This document shows, piece after piece, positions 52,201 to 63,720 of a stretch of 64,000 bases of DNA. Position 1 is the first letter of the stretch. Each line of letters begins with the position of its first letter. This stretch comes from Monodelphis domestica. Lineage: Eukaryota > Chordata > Mammalia > Didelphimorphia > Didelphidae. The notes under the pieces are model-generated. The model ran no database searches and was not told the DNA's origin. It saw nothing but the letters and a program-made list of their open reading frames with translations. The stretch spans positions 53,610,395 through 53,674,394 of the forward strand of contig NC_077235.1 in NCBI RefSeq assembly GCF_027887165.1, given 5' to 3'. The translations under genes and the position numbers were made by a program.

Positions 52201-53159
52201 TCTCCTGACTTCTGCTATGCTGTTTCAACATGGCGGCTGGCCTTGAAGTTGTTTTTCTTCATAGTCAGAGGGCTCCCCATCTTGGCCATCCCCCTCAAGG
52301 CAACAGGGCAGTGGGGAAGAAGCTTTAATGGTATTAAGATGACAAATTCAATCAGGTAGGAGCAAGGGCGGAAATTCTGCAGAGGGGAAACCCTGTAGCC
52401 ACAGTGCCTTGGCCCTATGACCTGGCCTTCTTTTGTATGGTAAACATTCCTTGATATAAACATCAGGGATCCAAGGCAATAACATTGAATCGGAAAAACA
52501 AAACAAAATAGGAATTAGATCTGCCTCCAATGGGCAAGAGAGCTGCACCAAGATGAGGAGGCTCAAGGAGCCTTCACTGTGGAATTTCCTGCCTCAAGCT
52601 TGATGGATTTTCCATTCTTGTCCTCAAGTGAATGTTAACCTTGGGCACTTGGGAGATAGTCCGCAGGATCTCCTTCCCCCTAACCATTCCCCTCCCCCGG
52701 GAAAGCTCAGAGTTGTCCAGCTGGCCCCAAGTGGCCTGACTAAAGGAGCGCCCATTTGGGAGGTGAGGTCATGGGACCAAGAGTCCCGTGTCGGGTCACT
52801 GCTGTGCCTTCCCGTGGCTCAAGTACACATTACCACATAGGTAGTATGAGGGAAAAGTTAACGTGGTCCAGAAGGTAGACATTTCGCCTGGAGAACAGAA
52901 GATTCAGTAGGGGATGCAACAATTCAAGATCGTCTGCTCCAAGGGCTCTCCTAGCTCTGAAATTCCTTGCCCCAAGGCCCCTCCACGTTCCGGCATTCCA
53001 TGTTCTCAGGTCTGTCCTAGCTCTGATACTTCATGCAAAACCTTCAGTTAGAGGGAGAAGAGTTGATGCCCTACAAGCAAGTAAAACGTGGCCTACTCGC
53101 AGTGCAAACCCAACGCGTCCTAGCCTGACCTATAATAATGGCAGTAGCCAGCACTTCTA
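52201..53159. other. Unique DNA without recognised features
   Basis: No coding exon or clear transposon is seen. Confidence 0.4.
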
Positions 53160-53650
53160 AATGCTTTAGTCAGTCACAGACTCTCCCAGTTAGAAGAGAC
53201 CGCATTGACCAAGCCATGGTCCAAGCCAGACCTGAACAAGAATCTCTTGACCACTGGCCATCCAGCCTTTCCTTGAAGATGCCCAGAGACAAGACTCCCA
53301 CCACTTCCCCAAGCGCCCAGTCTACTTTTGGACCACTCAACTCTCCTTCCTTCTTCTCCTCCTAGGATCAAGTAGAACAGCCGTAAGCTCTCATACATAC
53401 ATCGGCCACCCAAATACCTCAAGACAGCTACCAAAGCTCTCCCTCTCCTCCCCATCTCCCCCCTCAAGTCTCCTCTTTGGGCTAAACGTCCCATCACACC
53501 ATTCTCCCACAGTATGACCTGGAGAGCCTTCACCAGTCTGGCTGTTTTCCTTTGGGCTTTCCCCAGCTTATCAACATTCTTCCTAGAGCAGGTCCCTGGA
53601 CTAAAAGAACAAAGGCAGGGCAGCCTAGGAAGGCACGAATCTCCACCATA
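53160..53650 (-). mobile_element. L3/CR1 LINE, 3' end
   Basis: Reversed L3 3' end: tctcttgaccactggccatc, ccagcctttccttgaagatg, tacttttggaccactcaact, ctttgggctaaacgtcccat, ccccagcttatcaacattct. It is the left end of an L3 that continues to 56.1 kb. Confidence 0.8.
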
Positions 53651-53879
53651 TACAGCTTCGGGAGGGGCATTGTTGTTGTTTTCTGTTTATTTCCCATTTG
53701 ACATAGTCCTTCCAACAGGGCCCCATTTGTCTGTGTCCCCTTCTGAACTTCCCCTGGCTCTCCTGTTTACTTTCAAATGATTCATTGATGCTCTTGACTT
53801 ATGTTTTTTCGTCTTTTTTAGTCTAGCTTCCCCAGTTACTTCCTTCCTCCCCGATACCCCCTCCACTCTCAACTAAATT

Positions 53880-54085
53880 TGTTTTTTAAACCCTTACATT
53901 GTGCCTTAGAATCCATACTAAGTATCTGTTCCAACGCAGAAGAGCTGTGAGGGCTAGGCAATGATGGGTAGGTGACTTGCCCAGAGCCATATAGCTAGGA
54001 AGCATCCAAGGTCAAATTTGAACCCAGATCTTCCCATCTCTAGGCCTGCAGTTCTATCCACTGTGCTACCTAGCTGCTCCTAAAT
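53880..54085 (-). repeat. Marsupial CORE-SINE inserted in L3
   Basis: A full reversed copy from the tail (aaacccttacattgtgcctt) to the head (ctgtgctacctagctgctcc). Confidence 0.85.
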
Positions 54086-54099
54086 GTAATTTATTATTA

Positions 54100-54290
54100 T
54101 TAAAACCCTTACTTTTTGTCTTAGTAACAACTCTAAGGCATAAAGACCAGGGCTAGGCAATGGAGGGTAAGTGACTTGCCTAGGATCACAAAGCTAGGCA
54201 GTGTCTGAGGCAAGATTTGAACCCAGGACCTCCCATCTCCACGCCTCGCTATCTATCCACTGAGCCATGTAGTTGCCTCTCAATTACATC
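54100..54290 (-). repeat. Second marsupial CORE-SINE beside the first
   Basis: Tail aaacccttactttttgtctt, CORE gtgacttgcctaggatcaca, head tctatccactgagccatgta. Same orientation as its neighbour, about 20 bases away. Confidence 0.85.
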
Positions 54291-54299
54291 TTCCTTAAT

Positions 54300-54875
54300 A
54301 CAACCTAAGATTAAAATCAATTGGTTTGGGTTGTCACAGCATATTGCTGCCTCATATTGAAAGCCTGGGTCCACTAAAACCCTCAGATCTTTATCAGAGG
54401 AGCTGCCATGTAGCCATTCCTTCTCTTGTATTGTACTTAGGAAGTCTCTTTTGAACCTGGATGTTGAATGGACATTCAGCCTTATTCAATTTCATCTCAT
54501 CAATTTGGCCCAATGTTCTTGCTTGTCATAATCTGTGATCCTGACTCTCGTGTGATGGATGTGTTAATTAGCTTTCCCAGCAGCTTTGTGTCATCAGCAA
54601 CTTAAGAAGGATTCCACCTATCCCTTTATCCAAGCCATTGATAAAAATGTTCAAACAGCTCTCTGGGGACCAGCACAGACCTCTGGGATGCTTCACTCTT
54701 TCCAAGTTGACATTCAATCCTCAATTTTATCTAACATTTGAACTTGATTCAAACCCACATCAGGTAGTAGTGCCTTGACCACATCACTCAACCTTTTCCT
54801 CAATAATGACAAGCAACTTTGGCACATATTTTACTAATATGTAGGTAAGTTAGTTAACATTGGTCTCTCCTAGTT
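54300..54875 (-). mobile_element. L3/CR1 LINE, continued
   Basis: cctcagatctttatcagagg, cagctttgtgtcatcagcaa, ccattgataaaaatgttcaa, aggaccagca-like and cctctgggatgcttcactct: L3 sequence in the order expected of one reversed copy. Confidence 0.8.
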
Positions 54876-54879
54876 TTCT

Positions 54880-55785
54880 TTCTCAGACTTTACCACCCCC
54901 TAGTCAAAGGTATCCTCCAAGGCTCTGCCCTGGGTCCTCCAATCTTTTCTTCTATATTCTCTCCGTTGGGGACCTCATCAGCTCCCGTGGATTCAATTGC
55001 TGTCCCTCTGCCCATGGGCATCTCAGACTCTACATACCCAAAACAAAACTCATCATCTTCCCCACTAAAAGCGCTCCTCCTCTAAACTCCCATATTTCTA
55101 CTGAGAGAGTTGCCATCCTTCCAGTGATCCAGGTTTCTGATCTCATAATCATCCTTGACTGGTCCTTCTCCATCACTACCCTACAATCAATCATCAAATC
55201 TTCTCACCACCACAACCACGCATTCGCTCCTTCTCTTCACTCACAATAGCAGCATCGTAGTTCGTCTTTCCTTGGGCAACTGAAACAAGCTTCTCATTAG
55301 ATTCCTCACTTCTAGCGACTCTTTCTAATCCATCCTCCACAAAACTGTGGAAATAATGTCAGAGGCCATGCCACTCCCCTGCTCGAGAAATTTCAGAGGC
55401 TCCATATTGCCTCTAGAATAAAATATGAATTCCCCAGACTAGTATTTAAAGCCTTCTACAATTTGACTTTATCCTCCCTCTCCAGGATTATTTCACATCA
55501 ATCCTCTTCACATACTTTTTATGTTTCAGCACAATTGGCCTATTTCTGTCTCCTAGAAACCCAGGCTTCAAGGGTCAGCTTGTGTATCATTTCCTACAGG
55601 AAGCCTTTCCTGATCTTCCTCCTGCCCCTCCTCACGTAATTCTGAATGTATTTGTCTGTTTACATCTTGTATTTCATCAATGGAATAAAAGTTTTTTGAA
55701 CATAAGGAGTTTTCCGTTCTGTCCCTGAATTGCCAGTGCCTAATGCAATGCCTTGTACATAGAGCCTTTGGGGATTAGACTGAAT
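54880..55785 (+). mobile_element. L2 LINE inserted in L3
   Basis: L2 ORF2 blocks on the + strand (caaggctctgccctgggtcc, catctcagactctacatacc, atcataatcatccttgactg) through the L2 end (aggaagcctttcctgatctt, tgccagtgcctaatgcaatg). The L3 on either side is in the opposite orientation and resumes in order, so the L2 is the later insertion. Confidence 0.8.
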
Positions 55786-56130
55786 AAACTATATCTACAA
55801 CATCTCTCTAGATCCATGCTTGGTCTCAGTTTCTTCTTATATAAAATCGAGGGGGATTAGACTGGATGGCTACAAAGGTTCCTTTTAGCTTTCAATCCTT
55901 GGTTCTATGATCCACCTCCATCAAAAAGGGAAATGAGGTTGGTAAAGCATACATGACTTGTTTCTGATGAAGCCAGCTTAGTTCATTAGGATCAGTCATC
56001 TTATCTTTTTCTGGGTGCTCTATTAACCATCTTGGAAGCCTGTGAGATGATTTCCCCACAATCACCCAGGTAGCAGAATTTGAACCCAGGCCCTCTGGCT
56101 CTTTGCACTGCACCATGTTGCGTTTGATAG
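55785..56130 (-). mobile_element. L3/CR1 LINE, ORF part
   Basis: aactatatctacaacatctc, tccatcaaaaagggaaatga, ggttggtaaagcatacatga, cttgtttctgatgaagccag: reversed L3 RT-region sequence, interrupted by short MIR-like stretches near 55,820-55,900 and 56,040-56,120. Confidence 0.7.
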
Positions 56131-56450
56131 GGTTATTAGACTGGTCAGGGGAATGTTATAGACACAATATACTTAGATTTTAGCAAAATATTTGATAGGT
56201 CTTTCATGCTTTGCTTTTGGATAAGATGGACAGCTATAGGCTAGTTGAGAATTCCTTTGCATCAGCAGTATGTTGAGAATTTCTCAGTTACCCCTTACTA
56301 TTTTGTTTTGCATCTATGCTTTTCTTCTCTTTGCTCATTTTCTATTTGGTTGACTTCTTTCTTTTTTTAGTCATTTCATTTCCCTTTAGTATTATTGTTA
56401 TTGTTGTTTCTCTTCAGGGTTCATGAAGAGCTGCACATGCAAATGTATTT
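56131..56450. other. AT-rich unique DNA
   Basis: No feature is recognised. It includes a tattattgttattgttgt low-complexity stretch near 56,390. Confidence 0.4.
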
Positions 56451-56454
56451 AGGA

Positions 56455-56610
56455 TTGTAGGATCATAAATTTTGAGCTAGAAAGGAATTTGGAGGCCATC
56501 TAGTTGACCCTCCCCTTCATTGTATAGATAAGGAAAAAGACTCGGAAGAGTCTCCTGCGCAAGACCATATAGAAATCCCAGAGCTTCATCTGACATCATG
56601 TATTATATAG
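56455..56610 (-). repeat. MIR SINE
   Basis: ttgaggccatctagttgacc-like block with cattgtatagataaggaaaa and gcgcaagaccatatagaaat. Confidence 0.6.
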
Positions 56611-56634
56611 TGCTTTGGATTTGCATCTTGTCCC

Positions 56635-56760
56635 CCTATTAGAGGGCAGGAGCAGCTCCTTATTTGTACTTGCTACCTCCCGTGCACTGACTATAGGGCT
56701 ATACACACAGTAGGAACATAATAAATGTGTTCTATTGAATTGATTTATTTAATCGAGAGT
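56635..56760 (+). repeat. L2 3' tail
   Basis: cccctattagagggcaggag, gctatacacacagtaggaac, ataataaatgtgttctattg. Confidence 0.7.
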
Positions 56761-57394
56761 CAAGCCTAACCAGATGGGACATAAGGCAGGGACGTTTGAT
56801 TAGGAGGGGGAAGAGGAGGAAAAGAAAGAAGGCTGATTGTAAAGGGGGCACCGTAGCCAGTGACCAGGGCTCTGAGGTTTTGATAGAACTTTAACCACCT
56901 TTTGACTTCTTGGGTTGGCATGGACGGAGGAGGCAGAGGTCAGATAAAGGACAGAACATGAAGAGGGAAGGAGAAAGGACAGAGCCTGAGGCCCAGTGAT
57001 GGCCAGGGGCACAGCTGGCAGAGGGTTGCCTCTGTCAGTGAAGTCTGGGTAGTGTAGGCCTTAGCAGCCTTTCAGCATGACTCCTCTTCACCCAGAGGTG
57101 CTTCAAGGATATACAGGTACGTGTGCCAGAACACTCGTTGGGATATTTCCAGATGCTGGAGCCTGGTTTCTAAGGCCTTGGTGTCCTGTTCACTCAAGCA
57201 AATGCCGCCGTGAGAAAAGCCAGAAGCTTCCTCGGGTTTGTTATGTGTTAACTGGGTATTCCAATTCCATTCTCCTGAGACAGAGAGGCTACTTACTATA
57301 AGCCAGTGAACCTTGAGGCTGGCCTTTTCCTGCTCCTGTGCTGGGGTTGAGAGGCTGAGGAGGAAGAAACCAGATTCCAATCTGAAAGGGCTTT
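56761..57394. other. Unique DNA without recognised features
   Basis: No gene or transposon is seen. Confidence 0.4.
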
Positions 57395-57625
57395 TACCCC
57401 ACCATGGGGTAGTTAGGTGGATCAGTGGATAGAGTAGATCTGGCAGAGTCAGAAAGACCTGAGTTCAAATCTGACCTTGGGCACTTTTTAGCTCTATGAC
57501 CCTGGGCAAGTCATTTGTCTGCCTCAGTTTCCTCATCTATAAAATGAGGGGAAAATAGCACCTACCTCCTAGAGTTGAGCTCAGCACAGTGCCAGGCACA
57601 TAAATGCTTCTTTCCTTGCGAGGGT
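57395..57625 (+). repeat. CORE-SINE of the THER1/MAR1 kind
   Basis: gtagttaggtggatcagtgg, gacctgagttcaaatctgac, ctcagtttcctcatctataa, then the extended tail tagcacctacctcctagagt and gccaggcacataaatgcttc. Confidence 0.8.
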
Positions 57626-57889
57626 AAAACAGAGGGGGCAGGATAATAAGAGTTTCCACACAGGTGCCTACTGTTTTTAACTGTATGATTTGACTGGGGG
57701 TGAATGCAATCTAATTCAAGTGCTGCTCAATTTGACCCTGAGTACTAGAAGAATACCAATCTGGAAAGCGATGGGAGGAGCCAGCAGATAATGCCACACG
57801 CGTGCCACAGCAACGATGGGGGCCTGACCACCATGTGGTGACGGGATCCAGATACCACCATTGCTCCATTAGGGCTGGGTGGGAGTGCG

Positions 57890-58050
57890 AGAGTCTTGCC
57901 AGTCCTAGAATCGAGAGCTGGGAGGGGTCTTAGAGATGGTCTGGTCCCACTTTGTCCCTTCCCTTTAGGGAGGGGCAATCAGAAGCCCAGAGAGGAGAAA
58001 GAATTTGCCCAGAGTTAGGCAGTGGCAGAGCTACCATTGGAGCCGAGGGC
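57890..58050 (-). repeat. MIR SINE, diverged
   Basis: tcgagagctgggaggggtct, tagagatggtctggtcccac, cagagttaggcagtggcaga. Confidence 0.55.
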
Positions 58051-58264
58051 TCCTGGCCAGAAATCGTCCTTCCTGCTTCCCCGCCCCCCCTGCTTAGTGG
58101 TTGACTGTGCACACCCCGGTTCCTTTCCCCGATCCTTGGGCTTTGGTTTAGAGTCAAACACGGGCATGTTAAGCTTTACGATGGGCTGAGCGCCAGAAAC
58201 ACGTTTCTCTTCTAATTGGGGAGACAACGTGCAGATGGTGAGGCGCCCTTTGGAATAGGCTAAT

Positions 58265-58600
58265 GAAAAAGACCAGAAAGGCATAAAGGGGTCCAGTTGT
58301 GAAGGGGTTTGAATGGCAACCTGAGCATTTACATTTGATCCTAGAGGTAATAGGGAGCCACCAAAGGTTACTGAGGTGAAGTGGGGCTGACACAGTCAGA
58401 CCTTTGATTTACGAAGATCAGCGTGACAGCTGAGTGGAGCATGAACTGGAGTAGAGAGGAACTTGAGGCAGGGCTGTTAAAATAGGCTAGGAATGAGGGG
58501 ATGAGGGTCTGCACCAAAGTGGTGGCTCTGTGGTGGAGGGAAGAAGTGATGACTCACCAAGGCATTGGACATGTGGAGGGAGTGGGAATAAAGACTCATG
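58265..58600 (-). mobile_element. L2 LINE fragment
   Basis: gaaggggtttgaatggcaac, gatcctagaggtaataggga, cagtcagacctttgatttac, tgaggcagggctgttaaaat: reversed L2 ORF2 blocks. Confidence 0.75.
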
Positions 58601-58710
58601 GATGATGTCAAAGTTGGCAGGGATCTTAGAGGTCATGTAAACCAACCCCCTTATTTCACAAATAGGGAAACTGAGGTACTGGGAGATTGAGTGACATACC
58701 TAAAACAGAG
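58601..58710 (-). repeat. MIR SINE
   Basis: ttggcagggatcttagaggt, catgtaaaccaaccccctta, aaatagggaaactgaggtac. Confidence 0.7.
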
Positions 58711-58739
58711 ATGCCACCACTTTACTCCCCAACTCAAAA

Positions 58740-59028
58740 ATCTCTCTTCTCTAGAACAGCATAAGAAATCCTCAGCCTGGAGTTCAGTCCCTCCACACTA
58801 TGGCTCCCACTGACCTTTCTAATCTTATTTCCTATTTCTCTCTTTCACATGCTCTCCATTCTAGACATACCAGTCTGCTTGCCACCCCACGTCCCACATT
58901 CTATTTCCAGCCCATGTCTTTGCTCAGGTGGCCAGTTTCCCAGGTCTAGAATATGCTCCTCCTTGCTTCCACCTATCAGAATGCCCTTCAGAACTCAGCT
59001 TAGGCACTGTCTCCATAAGACCTTTCTT
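58740..59028 (+). mobile_element. L2 LINE fragment, left half
   Basis: cctcagcctggagttcagtc, tttctctctttcacatgctc, agaatgcccttcagaactca, gcttaggcactgtctccata. It ends in ataagacctttctt (59,015-59,028), repeated at 59,217-59,230. Confidence 0.75.
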
Positions 59029-59216
59029 GGGACAGCTGCATGGCTCAGTGGAGCTCAGGAGAGCCAAGTCTAGAGACGGGAGGTCCTAGGTTCAAATGTG
59101 GCCTCAGACACTTCCCAGCTGTGTGACCCTGGGCAAGTCCCCTAACCCCCATTGCCTAGCCCTTACTGCTCTTCTGCCTTGAAACCAAGATGGAAGGTGA
59201 GGGGTTAAGAAAAAAA
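59029..59216 (+). repeat. Marsupial CORE-SINE in L2 with perfect target duplication
   Basis: A complete copy from gggacagctgcatggctcag to the A-rich tail ggttaagaaaaaaa. The 14-base ataagacctttctt occurs exactly on both sides. That is the signature of L1-type insertion. Confidence 0.93.
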
Positions 59217-59375
59217 ATAAGACCTTTCTTTCTTCTCTTTGTATCCAGAATGGAAACTTCCCAAAGGCTGGGATAGTTTTGGTTTTTTGCCTTTCTAGAC
59301 TCTTCCCCCCGCAGAGAGCCCAGTGTGTTGTGGATGTTCAATCTGCGTTTACTAATTGAATTGTTCAGGGTCACG
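59217..59375 (+). mobile_element. L2 3' tail, right half
   Basis: Resumes the L2 after the SINE: cttctctttgtatccagaat, tcccaaaggctgggatagtt, gttcaatctgcgtttactaa. Confidence 0.75.
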
Positions 59376-59929
59376 CCCGTACTCACTACTCTGCTACCAT
59401 GGGTACTCCAACTTCAAATTCGCTGGACCACTCAATGGAGTTCCTCCTAACACGTAGACTTGAAGAGTTTTGTTTTCCCTGGAAGAGGCTAAAGAGAACA
59501 GCCTGTGGTATTTCCAATGAATAGACACGCAACAGGAAATCAGGAAATTGATAGCGGTTCCAGCATTCCATCTAGTCAGAACTTAGTTGAAAGATGAAGG
59601 TAATAATAGTAGCTCGTAGCCCCCAGGGTGGTTGTGAGGCGCAGATGGAATGGCGTGTGTGAAGTACATCAGAAAGGGGAAAGCACTCTGGACCGTTATC
59701 ATCGTCATCATTGGCACCAATATTATTGGATGGTGACGCTGGTCGGTGTGATGATAGAGGGAAATGCTGGTACACTTCTGCCACCTGCTGGCCATATCTA
59801 AGATGAGCAACCTTCCACTCCCAACACTTGGAGCCCAAACTCGGGAACAGGTGGCCAAGGACTGTTTGGCGACTGCCACTCCCCAAGTTTGCATATTCAG
59901 GAGGATGTCTTCAACCCTCTAGTCTTGAT
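59376..59929. other. Unique DNA without recognised features
   Basis: No gene or clear repeat is seen. Confidence 0.4.
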
Positions 59930-60837
59930 GCATTCCCTCCATGGCTCATTTCCCCCATTCCCCTGGGCTCAATTATCAGCTCTGTGTGGTACACTTCCAA
60001 ATTGAGACATTTTATCCACATCTTGATTATTTCCATGCCCAATATCGAGGAAAACAATCTCTCCCTTGAACCATACAACATCTCCAGAGGGATGTGTGGA
60101 TGACATCTCAAACCCGTGTCTAAAACGTACCTCCCCTTCTCTAAACTTGCCCCAATTTCCTTATTTCAAACCCAGGTTCATCCTTAGAGTCACCCTTGAC
60201 TTTCCCTTCTCTTTCATGACCCACTTTGACTCAATGAGACCTGGAAACTGATTGAAAGTGGGTTGGTTGCCCAGTCTCATTGAGTCACTCTTTCCTCCAC
60301 TCATACTGCCACTTCTTAGTTCATAGCTCATCACCTCTCACCTCCTAACTACTCTCCTGCCTCCAGTCCCTCCCCTCTTCCTTCCCAGAGCTGCAAAATC
60401 ATCTTTGGAAGACTCGGGTCAGCACATGTCACGCTCTTGTTCAAAGACCCCATTGTGCCAATGGGGTCAAATGATATCTCTTCAACCTGGCACTTATCGC
60501 CCTCCACAATCTGGTTCCAGACCACCTTTCTGGCATTATTTCACATTGTTCACCATCATGTCATCCCTCCCTGGAGATGCTCTCTGCCTTACTTCTGTCC
60601 TTTGAAATCCCCAGCTTCCTCCAAGACTCAACTCAAGGGCCCCCAACTATGAGAGACCTTTTCTGATTCCCCGAGTTGTTGATACCTGTCCTTCCCCCAC
60701 CCACAAACCCACCCAGTCATCACTGTATGTTTATTTTGAACATAATTTCTTTTCCTTTCATTTATTTATTTATTCATTCATCCATGCAGCTATCAATCTA
60801 TCTGTCCATTTGCTTGTTTCTTTGTTTCTTTATTTAT
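59930..60837 (+). mobile_element. L2 LINE, ORF2 3' part
   Basis: cagctctgtgtggtacactt (the Y-A-D-D-like region, eroded), catccttagagtcacccttg, gcatatcatgtca-like and ggcacttatcgccctccaca, attcccatg-type L2 blocks in order. The frame is broken. It is interrupted by a SINE; the tail follows at 61,031. Confidence 0.75.
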
Positions 60838-61030
60838 TTTTAAACCCTCACCTTCCATCTTGGAATCAATACTGTGTATTGGTTCCAAGGCAGAAGAGTG
60901 GTAAGGGCTAGGCAATGGGGGTCAAGTGACTTGCCCAGGGTCACACAGTTGGGAAGTGTCTGAGGCCAGATCTGAATCCAGAACCTCTTGATTCCAGGGG
61001 TGGCCGCACTGTGCTAACTACCTGCCTCTT
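60838..61030 (-). repeat. Marsupial CORE-SINE inserted in L2
   Basis: Tail aaaccctcaccttccatctt, then ggttccaaggcagaagagtg, gtgacttgcccagggtcaca, head cgcactgtgctaactacctg. Confidence 0.88.
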
Positions 61031-61205
61031 GATTTTATACATATTTCCTGCATTTAATTGTCCATGAACCCATTCCATCTCTCAGTAGAACATAAGTTCC
61101 TTGAGGGCAGGGACTGTCTCATTTTTGTATTTGTATCCCCAGTGCCTGGCCCTTGACAGATGGATGTTTAATAAATGCTTACTGAGTTAATGTACTCTAT
61201 ATTGC
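61031..61205 (+). mobile_element. L2 3' tail, continuing the 59.9-kb copy
   Basis: agaacataagttccttgagg, gcagggactgtctcattttt, tgtatccccagtgcctggcc, tttaataaatgcttactgag. Very clear. Confidence 0.88.
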
Positions 61206-61209
61206 AGTC

Positions 61210-61450
61210 AGACTGGTCAGGGAACTAAAGAAAGGGCCCTGGTTCTGGAGTCAGAGGACCTGGGATCCAGCCCATTGCTCTGCTTCTAGCTTCCACGAAG
61301 TCTTGACAAATCATGTCCCCTCTCTGGGTCTGTCAAATAGAACAGTTGAACTACATGGCTTCCAAGGTCCCTTCTGTGATCCTGTCCCTTCTCTTTCCTG
61401 GCCTCAGTTTCCTACTTTGTAAAATGAGCAGGATGGACTAGATGACTTCT
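61210..61450 (+). repeat. MIR copies
   Basis: Two + strand pieces: ggccctggttctggagtcag (about 61,230-61,370) and ggcctcagtttcctactttg, taaaatgagcaggatggact (about 61,395-61,445). Confidence 0.7.
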
Positions 61451-61609
61451 AAAGGACAATAGCTGGAGACTACTTGTGGGTTCCACACAATTCCCCCAAG
61501 TTTTTTTGCTGAGTGAAGGGGGGATAGAGGGTCTGGCAGCCAAGAAGCAAGCCTGCTAACTTCTGTAGGAGAAGAGTAGGGGTTGGTGCTCATCCTCCCA
61601 TTAGGCAAC

Positions 61610-61800
61610 ACATGGCACAGTGGTAAAGACTCCTGATGAAGGATCAGGAAAGTGGGTGGCCAGCCCAGATCTACCACTAGACTGATGTGTGCACTTGGGA
61701 AAGTCCCCATTAAAGTCACTTATTTACTGTATTTTCAAACCCCTACCTTGTCTTAGAACTAAGTATTGGTTCCAAGGCAGAAGAGCCTTGTCATGGAGAG
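61610..61800. repeat. MIR piece and reversed CORE-SINE tail fragment
   Basis: A + strand MIR-like piece lies near 61,610-61,720. At 61,735-61,790 a reversed SINE tail follows (aaacccctaccttgtcttag, ttggttccaaggcagaagag). Confidence 0.6.
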
Positions 61801-62689
61801 GGGTGAGATGGGGCCCAATCAGATATGGCTCTAGAAGGGTAGACCTTTCGCAAAAGGAACAAGGTAAGGAAAAGCAGTGGGATAGAGAAGTGGGAGATCC
61901 AGGACCAAGGGTTGGACCACCTGGCCAGAAAGAAGACTAGATGAGGACTCGGGGGCACATCCCAGGTTTGGCACAAAGGCCGACTAGAGCAGCGAAGGGG
62001 ACTTCCATTTCTGGGAATTAGCAGGAGCTCTCTCTGCCAAAAGCAGAGCAGCTGACAATTTTTTGACTTGCATATTATAATTTCATTCTTCAAAAAAAGG
62101 TGCAGGAACCGAAGATGGGAACTTCCGGTTTGGCTTTTGCCAACCGGTAAAACTGGAGTGACTGGTTGCTGGAGTGGAAATGATGAGAACCTCCAGAGGA
62201 AGGGACCCTTTAGAATGTGGCCTAGAAAAAAGTTCAGGCATGGCCGGACAAGCACCTTGGATTTTAGGGAACGGGTTTCACACGCTTCAATCCTCAGGGC
62301 TGGAAATTCTACAGGGGAAATCAATCCGGGGTTGGGGCATGAGAAGCTCTCCTGAGCAAAAGTGGGGAGGGATAGAGAATTCCAATGAGGAGAAAAAAGG
62401 GGTGCTGTCCAAAGCGGATGCCCAGTTAACTTAGCAACCAATTCAGATTGTTTGAAAAAGACATGAACAGAAGAGATAAGCAAGGCTTATTCAACTGAGG
62501 ACGATTACAGAAGTGTGACACATGCCTCTCAGAAGGGCACCAGTGGGGCCAAAGCTCAAAATGAATGGAGGCTGTTAAGAAAAGCTAAGGATGACAAAAA
62601 GGGATTGGGTGTTTTTTGCTTGGTTTAAAGCTACCTTGGGGGGAAGATAAAACGATCAAAGAAGGGAGAGAAACATTGTGATAAGTCAG
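61801..62689. other. Unique DNA without recognised features
   Basis: A 230-codon frame on the minus strand (62,483-61,794) shows no domain I recognise and is probably chance. Nothing else is supported. Confidence 0.4.
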
Positions 62690-62905
62690 CTCCATGCCAC
62701 AATGGATACTGTTGGGTGTAGAGGCAGTAAGACCTGAGTTCAAATCCTGCCTTGGATAATTCCCAGCTGGGTGATACTGGGCAAGTCACCCTCTCAGCCT
62801 CAGTTTCTTCACCTGTAAAATGGAGAAAACAATAGCATCTGCCTCATAGGATTGTTGCAAGGCTCAAATTAAATACTCCTTGCAAAGCATTTTGCAATCC
62901 TGAAG
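62690..62905 (+). repeat. CORE-SINE of the THER1/MAR1 kind
   Basis: gcagtaagacctgagttcaa, gctgggtgatactgggcaag, cagcctcagtttcttcacct, tgtaaaatggagaaaacaat, then a THER1-like tail (ggattgttgcaaggctcaaa, aagcattttgcaatcc). Confidence 0.8.
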
Positions 62906-63224
62906 TTCTCTATTTTGCAAACAGCTGAAGTGCTGCTTGCTGTCATTAAGAATGGAGGAGGGTAGTCATCATTTATCACTCCTTTGTTGCTTCTTTTGCT
63001 TCTTCTGGAGAATGGTCTTTGGACTGGAAAGTACAGAACAAGAACGGCTAGTAGGGAGTTTAAACTCCAAACAAGCAGTGAAATGGAAAAAAGTGCCAAA
63101 CTCTTCTTGATGGGCAGAAATGGGGCCTGTGTTCCCACAATTCCTCCAACACTACTTCTAGCTCCTTGGTTGTACTTCTTCTCTCTCACAGCTCTCTGGA
63201 GTTTGTAACTGCTTTTGAAAATGC

Positions 63225-63505
63225 TTCTATTTGCTGACGATTTAGCAACTTCCAAAAGACTGGGGAGTACCACAGGACTGAAGAAGGGCAAAATCCCAAT
63301 TTTCTTAAGAGAAGAGAACGGAATTTGGAAACTAGTCAAGCCAGTGAGCTTGGCTTTTATTTCTGGCAGAATTCTAGAACCTATTGTTAAAGGGAGCCAC
63401 CTAGAAAAGGAAGTGGTCACAACAAAAAACCAGCATCATTTCATCAGTCAGGTAAGGGCACGCCAACCTCATTTCCTTTTATGATAGGCTTTCTAGACAG
63501 TTAGA
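63225..63505 (+). mobile_element. L3/CR1 LINE, ORF part
   Basis: gcagaattctagaacctatt, gttaaagggagccacctaga, aaaaaccagcatcatttcat, cacgccaacctcatttcctt. This is the sense strand of the same L3 region that lies reversed at about 55.9 kb. Confidence 0.7.
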
Positions 63506-63720
63506 GGTAGTGGAGACAGAGCTGGTCTCAAAGGCCAGGAAGATCATAGCATCATCCTGTACCATTCCCACCCCCTACTCAAACAGGGCCAACGGAAGTA
63601 TTCCTGACTATGGTGCCAGCATCGTAACCAATCTGCCACTTAGCAGTCCAAGTCCTGTCTCTGACAATAGCTGCATGACCCTGGGCAAACCACTTGGCCT
63701 CTTAGGCTCTAGGTAATTCA
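63506..63720 (+). repeat. MIR/CORE-SINE, diverged
   Basis: ctggtctcaaaggccaggaa near the head, then aagtcctgtctctgacaata and gctgcatgaccctgggcaaa. Confidence 0.5.

Noticed and set aside
54860-55249. 129-codon + strand frame resembling a protein
   Set aside because: It is a surviving stretch of L2 ORF2, part of the L2 at 54.9-55.8 kb, not a host gene.
61794-62483. 230-codon minus strand frame
   Set aside because: No domain or signal I can identify; composition is ordinary for non-coding DNA. It could be revisited with transcript data.
62869-63420. 183-codon minus strand frame
   Set aside because: It runs antisense through an L3/CR1 fragment and unique DNA; not a credible gene.
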